Below, piece after piece: positions 1 through 11,847 of a stretch of DNA of 64,000 nucleotides (positions are counted from its first letter, which is position 1; the number at the start of each line of letters is the position of its first letter). Under the pieces are notes generated by a model. It saw nothing but the letters and a program-made list of their open reading frames with translations. It had not been told where the DNA came from and searched no databases. The position numbers and the translations under genes are program-made. This DNA is from Zanthoxylum bungeanum (lineage: Eukaryota > Streptophyta > Magnoliopsida > Sapindales > Rutaceae). The DNA is taken from the NCBI GenBank assembly GCA_019454045.1, contig SKCR01025345.1, positions 372,001-436,000 of the forward strand, read 5' to 3'.

Positions 1-1033
1 CTTTATGACAATACTTTATACCAAATACATCCTAAGAATATGCGTAAAATAGCGCTCACGAGTTATTAGCCTCATAATAATTAATTACTTTTTTCTCGTG
101 CCATACGTGAGGTGAGCACATCTCCATTAGTGGCAACCTATTTTCATCAGATAATTATTAAGGTAGTATTGTTATATTTGTTCATGAAACATGTGTGCAC
201 TCACTTGATTATAATAGCATTCACATACAATTTGAAAATTATAATAGGGCCATGTTCATGGATTTTTCAATCTGCACCATTTAATTAGCTCTCTAATTAA
301 GAAATGTGTTTCCCTAATTCTATTGGATAATATACCCAATGTGAAATAAGCATTATAAAAAAGGACATTTAGAGTCCAAACATTTAGTGTCGAAATTTTT
401 TTCAATGCTAATAAATTATCTAGCGTCAAATTTTAATTTCGACGTTAAAGGTTCTACCCTTTAGCATCGAACAACTCTTTCGACGCTAAAAGGTTGACCC
501 TTTAACTTTAAAAAAACTTTTTTTAAGGGACAAAAAAAATGACATTTTTGGATTTCAAACGTTTCATGAGAGATAAAAACTCGGTCATATATTTGGGACG
601 CGCATAAATGATAAATAAAAACTCTATCATAAATTGAGTCTAATGATATAATTTTTTTGTCATTGTATATCATTTATTTTTTTTTTCATAAATTTTCTCC
701 TACTTTAGAAATCAAATTTTGAGATGACAAAGAAAAGCACATCAAGTGGAGAATAAAACGCATGCATGAAACATGTGCCACACGCACCAAACTGTAATAG
801 TATTTTTTTAAGTGGGACCATCTTGGTGACGATTAGTGCAATTTCTTTTTATCTTTTAATTCAATTTAATTGTAATGAATAAAAGAATCAAAAAAGAACA
901 AAAAGTAAAGCAGTAAACTAATTCTGTCAAAAATAAACCAATGAACAATTTCAAAATTCAGATTGACGAAAAACTGCTATAACTATGAGACGAGTATGTT
1001 TTAAGTGATGCTTTGATTTTGTAAAATACCTCT
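1..1033. other. AT-rich intergenic flank
   Basis: No coding region is recognisable. It is the left flank of the large gypsy element and ends in the 5-base target copy cctct (1029-1033). The only structure seen is a group of short TAGCGTCGA-type motifs near 380-495, listed separately. Confidence 0.6.
361..495. repeat. TAGCGTCGA-type motif cluster with inverted repeat
   Basis: Variants of TTTAGCGTCGAAA recur in both orientations. The clearest pair is an imperfect inverted repeat, 458-471 against 479-493, with a 7-base loop. Clusters like this occur in subterminal regions of plant CACTA transposons and in MITEs. I find no terminal repeats or target duplication, so the element type is a guess and it may be a remnant. 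Confidence 0.35.
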
Positions 1034-1693
1034 TATACGGGTCAAATTTGGTTCGAGGGTAATTTCGACCTTTTGTTTCAGACCCCATACTGAATGCACC
1101 ACAGACTCCACAACATAAGATCCGGGCCCAAGTTGCTACTTCAAACTCACACAATAAAGGAAGCCCCGAGTTTAGTGTATATAGGCCCAAAGACGTTTCA
1201 CAAGCCCAAACCTAGTGAAATACCATACCCAAACCGTATCCAAGGCTCACCATGTGCCAGCCCATGAAACGTCCAGACTCATAAATACCTCTCATAACTC
1301 GACCGTTTTCAGCCTCCAAACGGACAAATAATCAAAGACAATAAGTGCGCCCATTACTCAAGTGTCAATGTAAGAGGAGAAACCTACGAGGAACAGACAA
1401 TGAAGCTATCATGCTCACAGCCTAATAGTATTATCTTCAAAATTCTGAGAACCACCTACCTACCGCCCTCACGGCAGTTCACGGGGATCAAGGTAATCTC
1501 TGACATTGCTCCTCCTCATATGGCATTTATTGCCCATTTCCTCCGCTGACTTGGGCGTCGGAGTGCCTACGACTTCCACCACACTGGTGGGTAGACCCTC
1601 CACGCTCACTCTACCTTTATTTTGCAGGATCGCCAGTGCCCCCAACCTACGAAATCTCGATTGTGGACCTCGGGCGAAAAACCAGCGTCTACA
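1034..1693 (+). repeat. 5' LTR of element A
   Basis: It aligns over its whole length with 36152-36811 and, reversed, with the LTRs of element E. Its first bases are TATACGG where the 3' copy has TGTACGG, so the terminal TG has mutated. It ends in TCTACA just before the primer site. A TATA-like TGTATATAGG lies near 1177. Confidence 0.92.
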
Positions 1694-1696
1694 ATT

Positions 1697-1715
1697 TGGC
1701 GCCCATCGTGGGGCC
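1697..1715 (+). other. Primer binding site of element A
   Basis: TGGCGCCCATCGTGGGGCC starts three bases after the LTR. Element E has the matching TGGCACCCACAGTGGGGCC at the equivalent place. It should pair with the 3' end of a host tRNA to prime minus-strand DNA. I do not assign the tRNA. Confidence 0.8.
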
Positions 1716-1774
1716 TTAGCGATTTATAGCAAACAAACCTCAATTTAGTCTACGAGAACTTGCAAAGCGTTATC

Positions 1775-3284
1775 ATGGCTTCCAGTAGCGAACCTTCAGA
1801 TCTTCTAGCCGGCCAATTGGCCATTCTCCAGGAACGCTTACGTGTTTTGGAAGAAGAGAATTCGGCCATGTAGAGTTCCAATAACGACCTCCAAAAACAG
1901 TTGGAATATCTTTCATCCACCTCCAGGCGAGGAGGGCTCGCCGATCCCCCTAATGAACCGAGCCGCCAACCCAATTTGATGGAGACACCAGACGATGAAA
2001 CAAGCGACATTCCCCATTCCGAAGATCATCCAATCGATCATGGGAGGAACCAACACGTACCACCGACCGAACCGATAACAACGTCATCCATGCGTAAGAA
2101 AATTAAGGAATTCAAGGAAGCAATCATGTCCACCCTACCAGGAGCCAGGTTACCTTTGAAGAGAAGCAGAGTATGAACCATTATGGACACTCCTTTCGTC
2201 GAGGGGATCAACTCAGTCGAACTCCCTCGAAAGTTCAGCCCACTTGAGATGAAGTTGTACGATGGATCAACCAACCCCGACGACCACATAATCCACTACA
2301 AATACAAGATGATGTCCACAGGCCTTTCTTCACATAAGAGGGAAGTAAGAATGTGTAGAGGGTTCGGAGAGACGTTGGTTGGCCCAGCCCTCACGTGGTG
2401 TATCAATTTTCCATACCGTTCAATTGGGTCCTACAAAGAATTGGCAAACAAGTTCGTGGAACACTTCGCTAGTTCTTGCAAATTCGAGAAAACGACAGAC
2501 GACCTCAATGCGATACAACAGCGGAAGGGAGAATCTATGCGAATCTACGTCTCACGCTTCAACAAGGAAATGATTGCTATCCCAGATCTCCACCAACCGA
2601 CAATAGTGGAAGCATTTAGGAATGGATTGATGGTTGACAGCGGCATCTACAAAAAGTTGACAAAGAGCCCGAACAGAAATCAGATGGGAATAGGATAAAA
2701 GGAATGCAAAGAGGGAAAACTCATACAGTCTACAAGAGAATGGGGTATATCCATCCAAGTGACCGAAAGAATTCGGTAGGATGGGCCAACAATCAATCGA
2801 TAAAAGAACTTATCGTGGTAGGGATATCCGTCCCTATGACAGGGCTCCTAATCACAGACCAATCTCATACGACAAAAGAGAGAGAACCCTTATTGGTGCC
2901 CCCAGGCTCCCAGACTACAACTTCACCATATCACCGGGTGAACTTGTTTCAGTTCTTAGGAAAATGGGAAGTGAAGTGAAATACCATCCACGTTCCAAGG
3001 AAGGCTCCAAGAGGAAAGATACTAGTAGATGGTGTGAATTCCACCGAGACTACGGGCACATGACAACCGATTGCATAGCACTGAGATTGGAAGTCCTGGA
3101 ACTACAAAACAAGGGGCACATGAAAGACCTGCTTACGGAGAAAGGGAAAGCCACATTATCCCAGAGAGAAGAAATGGATGATCGGGGAGAAGCCTCGATT
3201 CCACCTCCACCAATTAACAACATGATCAATCTTATCTCAGGAGGGTCAGAAGTCAGTTGGGTATCCTATTCAGCAGCGAAATGA
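1775..3284 (+). pseudogene. gag pseudogene of element A
   Basis: Capsid and nucleocapsid protein of the element. The ATG at 1775 begins a frame (MASSSEPSD...) broken by TAG at 1871 and TGA at 2174. The retrotransposon gag domain lies at 2183-2690 (RKFSPLEMKLYDGSTNPDDH ... AFRNGL). After a shift to another frame near 2700, the nucleocapsid part (2781-3284) holds a zinc knuckle of form C-x2-H-x4-H-x4-C (WCEFHRDYGHMTTDC), a variant seen in Tat elements in place of CCHC. A homologous gag is found in element E. The stops and one frameshift make it non-functional. Confidence 0.88.
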
Positions 3285-3293
3285 CACACCAGA

Positions 3294-3932
3294 ATGATAA
3301 CGACTGTCACCTCGGATCACACGGTGATTGTAGCGAGAGACTATACTGGTTTGACGATTGAGTTCACGGACGACAGAGTATCCAGTCATAAGAACCCCCA
3401 CCATGACGCATTGGTGATATCCTTGCAAGTGGCCAACTTCATGATCAAGAGAGTGTTAGTCGACACGGGGTCATCAGCCAACATCGTCTTCCTAGCGGCC
3501 CTTAACGACATGGGATGAGGATTGGAGAAAATAAATCGTCGATCTATGGCTTTGATAGGCTTCAGCGGGGAACAGAAATTCACTATGGAGGAAATCTCTC
3601 TCCCAGTATACGCAGGAGGAATCAACAGAATGACTACGTTCCTCGTCCTAGACTGCCCTTCAGCCTACAACTTGATAATGGGACGACCGTGGATTCACGA
3701 TATGAGGGCCGTCTCGTCTATTTATCACCAGATTCTGAAATTTCCTACCAAATGGGGAGTCCAAGAAATCATAGGGGACCAACTTGCTATCAAACGACCC
3801 TCAAGGCTAAATCCCATACGACATAGCAATTACATGAGGGGTCTTTTCGAGTCTACACAGATACTCCGAAAGTGGAAGAACTCGATGAGGTCCAAATTCA
3901 CCTTCACTACCCAGACCATAAAACCCAAGTAA
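3294..3932 (+). pseudogene. Aspartic protease domain of element A
   Basis: Retroviral-type protease that would cut the gag-pol polyprotein. The active-site motif VLVDTGSSANIVF is present, with the catalytic Asp in DTGSS near 3459. The C-terminal part YNLIMGRPWIHDMRAV (about 3670-3715) is typical of plant gypsy proteases. The frame is the same as the nucleocapsid part upstream and is cut by TGA at 3282 and 3516. Both are readable as former CGA codons. It stops at 3930-3932 before the RT frame. Confidence 0.87.
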
Positions 3933-3936
3933 ACTG

Positions 3937-4840
3937 GTGGATTTTCTCAAGAAGCATCACGACTGCTTCGCGTGGTCACATGGAGACATGATAGGAATAG
4001 ACCCAGAGTTGATGACACACGAACTACATGTGGATCCAGCCTACCGGCCTGTCAAACAAAAGAGGAGGAAGTTCGCCCCAAAAAGGAACCGAGTCATCGA
4101 CGAGGAAGTCCAAAAATTGTTAGAGAATGAAGCCGTTAGAGAAGTATAGTACCCGAAGTGGCTCGCTAACGTCGTGGTTGTGCAAAAGAAGAATGGCAAA
4201 TGGCGAGTCTGCATTGATTTCACAGACTTGAACAAAGCGTGCCTGAAGGATTCCTTCCCACTCTCTCATATCGACTCAATGGTCGACGCTATAGTGGGAC
4301 ATAAACTACTGAGTTTCATGGACGCATATTCAGGTTACAACCAAATCCTCATGCATCCGAACGATCAGGAGAAAACAGCCTTCGTCACTAATATAGGAAT
4401 CTATTGTTATAAAGTGATGCCATTCTGGCTGAAGAATGCTGGTGCTACCTACCAATGCCTCGTCAACAAGATGTTTTCCTATCAGATTGGGAAAACCATG
4501 GAGGTCTACATTGATGACATGTTGGTAAAATCTTTACAAGCCAGGCAACACCTGGGACACTTAGAGGAAGCATTCGACGTGATGAGAAAGTATGGGATGA
4601 AGCTGAACCTTACCAAGTGTGCTTTCGCGGTAGCCTCCGGAAAATTTCTTGGCTACCTGGTCACTCTACGTGGAATAGAAGCCAACCCGGAGTAGATAAA
4701 ATTCGTCCTCAACATCTCATCCCCAACAAACCCCAAAGAAGTCATGCGACTTGCAGGAAGGATCGCCGCTCTCAACAGATTCATCTCCAAGTCTACCAAC
4801 AAGAGCTTCTTATTTTTCTCCACCCTTGGGAAGACATAGA
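3937..4840 (+). pseudogene. Reverse transcriptase domain of element A
   Basis: RNA-dependent DNA polymerase. Visible blocks in order are VVVVQKKNGKWRVCIDFTDL, DSFPLSHID, FMDAYSGYNQI, EKTAFVT, the active-site box VYIDDMLVKS (two catalytic Asp) and KCAFAVASGKFLGYLV. Stops TAG at 4147 and TAG at 4693 stand where relatives have Gln. The thumb/connection part continues to about 4840, where a small deletion and frameshift follow (the expected run after FEWTPD is missing). Non-functional. Confidence 0.92.
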
Positions 4841-5231
4841 AGTTCGAGTGGACTCCGGACTGAAAGAGTACTTGACCACACCACCTCTCATGTCTAAGCC
4901 AGTCGACGGTGAAAGATTATTCCTCTACCTTGGAGTCTCGGAACAGGCGGTCAGCGCTGTTTTAATAAGGGAAGAAGGAGGACAGCAACTCCCGGTCTAC
5001 TACATGAGTAAAGCTCTACTAGACCCGGAGACTCGGTACACTCAAATGGAGAAATTGGTTCTTGTATTGGTGACGGCAGCTCGTAAGCTCCGACCCTACT
5101 TCCAAGGTCATCCAATCACCGTATACTCCACCTACCCATTGAGGAGCATTCTTCACAAGCCCGAACTCTTTGGCAGACTAACCAAATGGGCTGTTGAGCT
5201 GGGGGAGTACGTCATTACTTATCAACCGTGA
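4840..5231 (+). pseudogene. RNase H domain of element A (retroviral-type, first copy)
   Basis: This domain degrades the RNA of the RNA:DNA hybrid. The frame contains LKEYLTTPPLMSKPVDGE, LYLGVSEQAVSAVLIREE and YYMSKALLDPETRYTQMEKL, the usual gypsy RT-linked RNase H pattern. It ends at TGA 5229, readable as a former CGA (Arg) codon, and the reading continues in frame beyond it. Confidence 0.85.
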
Positions 5232-5319
5232 ACCGCCATCAAGTCCCAAGCTCTCGCGGATTTCGTGGCAGGCTTCAGCCCCAATCTACAAACCGATGTG
5301 GAGAAAGAGGTGATGTGTG

Positions 5320-5973
5320 TCCAGACGACTGATGTATGGAAACTTACGGTAGACGGCTCTTCCAGCAGACGTGGCTCCGGGTTAGGAGTTGTAATCAGGA
5401 GAAGTTATACAATAAGAATTTAAGTGTGGCTTCCAAACTACCAACAACGAGGCTGAGTACGAAGCATTGATAGCTGGGCTAACATTGCTTAAAGAATTTG
5501 GGGCAAAGAGAGTAGAGGCGACATCTGATTCTCAACTAATTATCAATCAACTCCAAGGATCTTACCAAGCTCGAGAAGCTCAAATGGCGGCCTACTTATC
5601 AAAGGTAAAGGAAATCCAGTATTCATTGGAATCATTTACAATCTCGCAGATTCCTAGGACCGAGAACATTCACGTGGATGCATTGACTACTCTCGGGTCC
5701 ACCCTACAAGAAAATAATATCCGAGCCATACCAGTGGCATATCTACATTGGCCAGCCATTGCTAAAACAGAAGATAGAGCCGTCTCTCACATCAAACAAA
5801 TCGACTCGTGGATGTTACCCTTGATCAAGTACCTGGAGGAAGGCGTATTGCCAATGGACAAGGTAGCCGCCCGAAAGATCCAGCGGCAAGCTGCACAGTT
5901 CACTCTGTATGACAACCAACTCTTGAGGAGATCCCTTTCTGGACCCTACCTCAAATGCTTAACTCCCGAATAA
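5320..5973 (+). pseudogene. Second, archaeal-type RNase H (aRNH) of element A
   Basis: An additional RNase H is a known trait of Tat elements. The N-terminal part WKLTVDGSSSRRGSG (from 5337) holds the first catalytic Asp. A deletion and frameshift near 5405 remove the next stretch. The rest reads NNEAEYEAL (catalytic Glu), TSDSQLIINQL (second Asp) and HVDALTTLGS (final Asp), then a linker to the integrase. The stop TAA at 5971 is readable as a former CAA. Confidence 0.85.
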
Positions 5974-7046
5974 GTGCAGTACGTGTTATCTGAGCTACAC
6001 GAATGAGAATATGGAAATCATTTCGGAGGAAGGAGTCTTGCATGTCGAGCCCACACAACTGGATACTACTGGCCGACAATGTGAGCCGACGCAGTTGAAT
6101 ATACACAAAAATGCGAGAAATGCCAAAGGTTCGCTCCAGTCTCTCATCTCCCACCTGAAAAGCTTAATCCTTCTTTATACCCTTGGCCATTTATGAAGTG
6201 GGGAATTGATATTGTTGGGAAGATACTAGTCACCCCCCCGGTCATCGAGTCTACATGCTTGCGTTGACAGAATATTACTCCAAGTGGATCGAGGAAGAGG
6301 CCTTTGCGAGGATAAGGGACAAAGAAGTACAAAACTTCATCTGGAAGAACATCATCAGTCGTTTTGGCCTACCCAAAGAGATTGTTACTGATAATGGATC
6401 CCAATTCATCAGTCATCGCTTCCAAGACTTCTGTAAGAATTGGGGAATCAAGTTTAGCTTCTCTACCCCGCGCTACCCACAAGCTAACGGACAAGCCGAA
6501 TCTTCCAATAAAACCGTAATGGATACTTTGAAGAAGAGGCTGGAGAAAGCAAAAGGGGTCTGGGCTGACGAACTCCCAAGAGTCTTATGGTCGTATCAAA
6601 CAACTGTAAGATCATCCACTGGCGAAACACCATTCTCCTTGATCTTTGGCACCGAGATGGTCATTCCAACCGACTATGGTGTACCATCGCCACAATACCA
6701 ATGGGTTGATGAGGATACGAACATTCAACTCATGTCCAATGCACTCGACACAATTGACAAACTAAGGGAGAATGCGTCCATACGGCTTGCAGCCTACCGA
6801 AAGAAGATGTCCAAACACTTCAATAAAAACGTGAGAAGTATAACTTTCAAAGAAGGAGACTGGGTGATACGAAGAGTTTTTCAAAATACCAAGGAAGTTA
6901 AGGATGGGAAACTCGGGCCTACTATGGAAGGCTCATACATCATCATGAAAGTTGTAGGCCACAGAGCCTACAAACTAAAAATAGTGGATGGTAGACATAT
7001 CTATAACAGTTGGAACGCCATTCACCTCAAGAAGTTCTACATATAA
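5974..7046 (+). pseudogene. Integrase of element A
   Basis: Inserts the cDNA into the genome. The zinc-binding region (about 5980-6170) is present but carries stops: LSELHE-stop-EYGNHFGGRS, then CEKCQRFAP. The core is open from 6255 to 7046: TDNGSQF and NGQAES give the second Asp and the Glu with 35 residues between them. The first catalytic Asp expected in the (V)xDYFxKW block reads TEYYSKW, so Asp is replaced by Glu. The C-terminal part has EGDWVIRRV and LGPTMEGSYII, the usual GPY/F-like module. The frame ends at 7044. Confidence 0.9.
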
Positions 7047-7473
7047 TCACGTTTGGAAGTCACTCGAAAAACCGTAGTCCTTCCACAATGAGGTGACCTA
7101 ATCATTTGATTTCTGTTTCAGTTTTTACTTTCATATAATTTCTTTAATGTAATTTTGCTTAAAGTTTTCTCTGAACGAGTTGTTAATAGTTCAATTTAGT
7201 TCAGATGATAGAAAATAAACGACAATTGGAATTTATATTCAAAAGAAAGAAATTGTCTTTTACAAAAAGGGCTTAAGCCGATACTACAAAAAATAATAAT
7301 AAATGAGGCCTAGACCGATATTTACATTAATCTTCTAGCCTTTTGACAGGCTCATCTAAGTCTACTGGCTGAGGCTCCACATATTTCTGTTGGAAGATGG
7401 CATACTCTAGAGTCTACAATGACGAGGAAAATGTCAATGACTTAATCAATGAAACTTGTAAGTTAAAAGATAA
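7047..7473. other. Non-coding spacer between integrase and antisense ORF
   Basis: No plus-strand coding is seen. On the minus strand it would be the 3' untranslated part of the antisense ORF that starts beyond 34000. Confidence 0.5.
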
Positions 7474-7721
7474 TTACCTCATAATTTCATGAGTCAACAT
7501 ACGACATTCGTCTTCCTCCAACAATAATCCATCAGCAAACCCAGATAGACTCGAATGGTCCGACATAACGGTCGTGCTTCTTGGGATTTTGATCACGACG
7601 GTATCCGGATCCTCTTTTAGGTCCATCAGTTGCTTTATTTTCTTTGAAGGCTGACCTGATCCAGTCGACGTTCTGCTAGCAGCTTCCACAGGGGGATTCG
7701 GTAGGGCATCTTTCTTTGGAT
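7474..7721 (-). pseudogene. Antisense ORF of element A, C-terminal piece
   Basis: This minus-strand open frame ends at a stop at 7474 and runs up to the B insertion site. Its native part reads from about HPKKDALPNPPVEAAS to HEIMR. The first codons of the open frame come from the B LTR. It continues, in A's original order, from the piece at 17771-18207 with one frameshift. The sequence is low complexity and rich in Ser, Asp and Lys, and I recognise no domain in this piece alone. Antisense ORFs after pol are known in Tat elements; their function is not established. Confidence 0.6.
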
Positions 7722-7726
7722 GCAGT
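7722..7726. repeat. Target site duplication of element B (left)
   Basis: gcagt here equals gcagt at 17766-17770, directly outside the two LTR ends. Confidence 0.93.
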
Positions 7727-8400
7727 TGTAGGCACTGCATTTTTACACATAGACCCGATGAGGAGTCTTGTTTGGAGACAACTACCTTTTAAGTCACGGA
7801 GGTCACGGGAAACGGACATCGGAAGGGGAAATTCAGAATAAACAAGGTTCACTGTTTTCGTTCGTGCTACGTTCGTTTTTACGTTCGAACGTCAAACGGA
7901 TTGCGGGCGTTCGTGTTGCGTTCGAGGAAGCGTTCGAACGGTGTCGGTAATTCTGGTTTTGCTGCTAGCCTCACATCCAGCCCATTTAGCTCCCCAAAGC
8001 CCATAAAACACATCCCAAATTAAATAAATAAATATTAAATTAAATATTAAACATTAAAATAAAACATTTAAACCATTTACCAATTAAAATAAACAATTAC
8101 CAACTTAAACTAAAATCATGCCTAAATTAAACAAATCACATAGTAAATCAAAATATAGTCATACCAAATTAAAATCAATCCTAACCAATTAAAGCCAATC
8201 ATATATTTGACTTCCTAATCTAATAAGATATTTACCAATATAAAATATTTGTATTCCTAAACCAACACAAATTAAATATTCAACCTTCCCTATCTAGCCA
8301 AGATTTGTCCCCCCTCAATCTTTGACTTCCCTTAACCAAACCAAATCAAATCCCTCTTCAATTAGCCAAATCTCTTTCCTTGTCAAGCCCAACCCTTTGC

Positions 8401-8410
8401 CTATAAAAAG
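8401..8410 (+). promoter_or_regulatory. TATA-like box in LTR of element B
   Basis: CTATAAAAAG lies about 670 bases into the LTR and is repeated in the 3' LTR near 15419. It is followed by a C/A-rich stretch that would be the transcript start region. Inferred from sequence only. Confidence 0.5.
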
Positions 8411-9799
8411 AACCATTCACCAACCTTCTCAACGCTAGCTAGCTCATACAAAGAAAACAACCCCAAACCTAGCCATCTCTCCTTCACACAACCTAATTCA
8501 CACCCAAACTCTCTCGAAATCTCTCTAGACTCTCTCTACACACCCAAGACTAAACACAAAAGAGAAAACACTTCACACATACACAAGAGAAAACAAAGAA
8601 ACCACCACAAGCCACCACCCTCCATAGTTGAATCCAAAGCACCAACAGCCACCATAGCCGAATCCATAACACACAAAACTCACCCTTAGCCGAATCCTAA
8701 GACACGCCTAAACAACCTCCTAGATTACCTTAAAACAGCAGCCACAAATCCTTAAAAAACAGTAACATAAAACTGCATAGATAAACTTAAAAATAATCAC
8801 TTTTAATTGCACTAAGAACCCACACAACTTGGAATAGTTCTTTGAAAACATTGAAACAGGTAGCCCGTGCAGTGAGCAGCAAAACAGAAGCCGAATAGGA
8901 GCAGAACGGAGTTCGAATCGTAAGCAAGGCAGCGGAACAATGAGCTAGGACTTCGAACCAGCGGACCAGAAAAGTTGTGGAGCTTTACCCCCCCTTTCGA
9001 TCTTCGTGGAACGTGAGTCCAAGAGACGGCTTAAAAGGTTAGACCTGAGGGTATCTTTCACACTTATTCTCATTTTACTTTCTGGTCATTTATTTTGATT
9101 ATATTTTCTGCATTTGTGATATCTGTCGTGTGTATGATGTATGTTGTGGGTATTGGATGAATGAGAGATGTGTCGACTCTCGCGGTATATCGGATGGAAA
9201 CCCGGACATAAATTTCATAGCCGATTCCGAATGGACGGTAATATGATCTGTACTCGGGCCACAACTCTACGTACCGCTTGAGTAAACGGCACCATCTCTC
9301 TTTCGTTGTGTTGCTTTTTTGTTTATTTAGTTTTCTCTTGAATTCAATATGTTGTTTATTTTTGTATGATTCAACCAAGCGCATGGGCTTAGTGAGTTAG
9401 TCCAAAGGTCCTCCATTTGGGAGACAAAGAGCCGAAAAGGCCACCTTCGTGACACTACTTCGCCGCGCCGGTTGATGTATGTTCGGTTGGACGCAAGATA
9501 CGAGCGCATGGGCTTAGTAAGTGTGATGTGAGATCCCCTATGGGGAGGGGCTAAAAGCCCCCCTTATCCACGATGCTTTGCCGCGCCGGTTGACGTGTGT
9601 TCGGATTGGATGTGAGATGTGTTCAATCGGGCATACTTGGTTGATATGATTGGTTCTAGTCTTGTACGTGTGACGTGATGCGCATGGGCTTAGCATGTTG
9701 GTCTAAAGGTCCTCTTTTTGAGAGATAAAGAGCCCCAAAAGGTCACCTTTACGGCAGTGCTTCGCCGCGCCCCTTTATTTTCTGTTTATTGCATCCTAT

Positions 9800-10045
9800 T
9801 TCATGCATCAGGTCCGTGTCCGTTCGAACGCGTTCACGAACGCAACTCAAACGCGCATAAATTTTGCCTTATCATGCATCAGGTCTCATTTCCATTTGAA
9901 CGCGTTTACGAACGTTAATCGAACGTGAGCATTCTGTTTCATTTCCGTTTGAACGTGTTTACGAACGCTACTCGAACGTGAGCATTCTGTTTCATTTCCG
10001 TTCGAACGCGTTTACGAACGCTACACGAACGTGCACACACTGAAC
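9800..10045 (+). repeat. 53-base direct repeats with CGTTCGAACG palindromes
   Basis: Three to four copies of a unit with CATTTCCGTTCGAACG, TTTACGAACG and CTCGAACGTGAG, spaced 53 bases apart (CATTTCC at 9887, 9940, 9993). CGTTCGAACG is a perfect palindrome and CGTTCG/CGAACG recur on both strands. The same array is at about 16895-17115 in the other LTR, where more palindromes are intact. Confidence 0.85.
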
Positions 10046-10689
10046 TGAGTCTGTCCTATTATATCCATGCATAATTGCCTATTGATTGATCTTTCTTATG
10101 AAAATGTGTCAATGTATTACAGTTCGTATGCTTATGTCATGATAATATTTGAGTATTAACTCTCGCGGTATATCGGATGGAAACCTAGACATAAATTCCG
10201 TAGCCGACTCCGAATGGACGGTAGTGCGGTCTGTACTTGGGCTACAATTCCACGTACCGTTTGGAAGAGTGCCAATATGTGTGCTTGTATGGTCAATATG
10301 TGTGCTCGTGTTTTCTTGAATGTAATATGTAAAATTGTATGTTCGTTGCTATCTTGATATATGTTAAGCATGCAAATCTAAATATGAGATATATGTAAAA
10401 ATGTACACATAAATTTTATTTTACACATGAGAATTTAGAGGCATGATACTCTTGGAAATAAGTGTTACTTAAGCTTAGTTAAATTATTACATGAATCCTT
10501 TCATTACAAGTGACATAAGTAAGGGACCATTCCGAACCCAACGGTTTGAGGTCTACCCTTGCGAGGGGTGAGTGCGGCCTTAAATCTTTGTCCCGGTTCA
10601 CACCGGGTGGCGACTCCATGTTATTCAGTACTTCTCAACTAGGCCGCGAGCCTAGGAACGGCGTCGCCCAGGTCCGGTGTCCCACAGTC

Positions 10690-10708
10690 TGGCGACTCCA
10701 CTGGGGAT
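10690..10708 (+). other. Primer binding site of element B
   Basis: TGGCGACTCCACTGGGGAT follows the 5' LTR after three bases. Ogre elements use a site of this kind matching tRNA-Arg; that assignment is from memory of the family. Confidence 0.75.
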
Positions 10709-11847
10709 AGTGAATTGGCCCCGAAATATTGACTTGTGATGTTTGGATTTATGTTTTAATTGACCGTGTCTATAGTGGATAAAGTAAGTGTTTAATCAAA
10801 GGCATTTTTGGGCTAGGTAATGGTTTGGTGTCTTCCTTCATTCACTACCTTTCTAGAAGGAAAAGCTGTGAAGGCACCTAGATAGCCATCTACTTGTAGC
10901 CTATTGTGATGGACTAATTTGGAGGACTCGTTGTTTATTCCTGACAACAAGCGATAAGAGCCTAAGAGGCTTGGGTATTTAAGTGAGCCTCGCTCCACCT
11001 TCCCTCTGGGGGATCTACAACGGGAAATCCATTTGACAGTCCGTCACACACCATAGCTCATTGGCACGTACCTTAGTGTATAAAAAGGGGTGCGCTCACT
11101 TGGTTGCTCGAACCCTTGAGTGGGGAGACCTAGTTGTGGGCCATCCTTCGCCAGTGAGAGCCTTTGTATATACTCTTACTAACCCACCCATAGACCGGGT
11201 TGGCTAAAGTAACAATTATTTCCTTGAATATGTGCTTGTGGACCATCCTCATTTGGATGCTGTTGGACTATTGTCAGAAATACGGGCTTGCTGGGCCATT
11301 TAAACTGGGGCAAGTTCACACCTTATGACTATTAGGCCAAAAGCTTCTGAAATGTTGATGGGCCACTTTGTAAAAATTATTATGTCATGTTTGCATCATC
11401 TTTTATGCTTGTGTTTGGGAACATCGTTGTTTGGATCCATTTGGACCATTTATCATGGGATATGGGCTTGTTGGGCCATTTAAACTGGGACAAGAACACA
11501 TCTTATGACGATTGGGCCAAAAGGTTTCTAAATAACAATGGGCCATTTTATGATTGTGTTCGGAATTTTATCATTTGGATTTAGTTGGGCTCTTTGCCAT
11601 AAGACATGAACTCGTTAGGCCATTTAAACTGGGACGGGTTCACTCTTATGACAGTTGTCCCAAAAGCTTCTAAAATGATAATAGGCCGATTTGTTTGAGA
11701 ATTTTATTTGATTTAATATATGTTATATACTTCTTATGCACATCATGCATACATACATCATGTTAACCCTTGTGTTCTGAAAGCCATCATAGATTCCCGT
11801 TGGGTTAGAAAAAAGAGATACGACTCACTAAAAGAACAGCAACAAGC
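10709..11847 (+). other. Long leader of element B with internal repeats
   Basis: No coding region is seen. Three diverged copies of a block containing GGGCTTG, TGGGCCATTTAAACTGGG, CTTATGAC and CCAAAAG lie around 11284, 11464 and 11608. A long untranslated leader before gag is normal for large gypsy elements. Confidence 0.6.

Larger units (their letters stand above)
7727..10686 (+). repeat. 5' LTR of element B (2,960 bases)
   Basis: It aligns with 14758-17765. Compared with the 3' copy it lacks 61 bases at 9502/9503 and has 12 extra bases near 7925. It contains repeated modules: a GCGCATGGGCTTAG block three times (9381, 9504, 9680) and a TCTCGCGGTATATCGGATGG block twice (about 9178 and 10160), plus a 53-base array rich in CGTTCGAACG near 9805-10040. 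Confidence 0.94.

Noticed and set aside
951..1190. Minus-strand 79-codon frame at the left edge of A
   Set aside because: It spans the LTR border, and its LTR part reappears at 36171-36437 only because the LTR is repeated.
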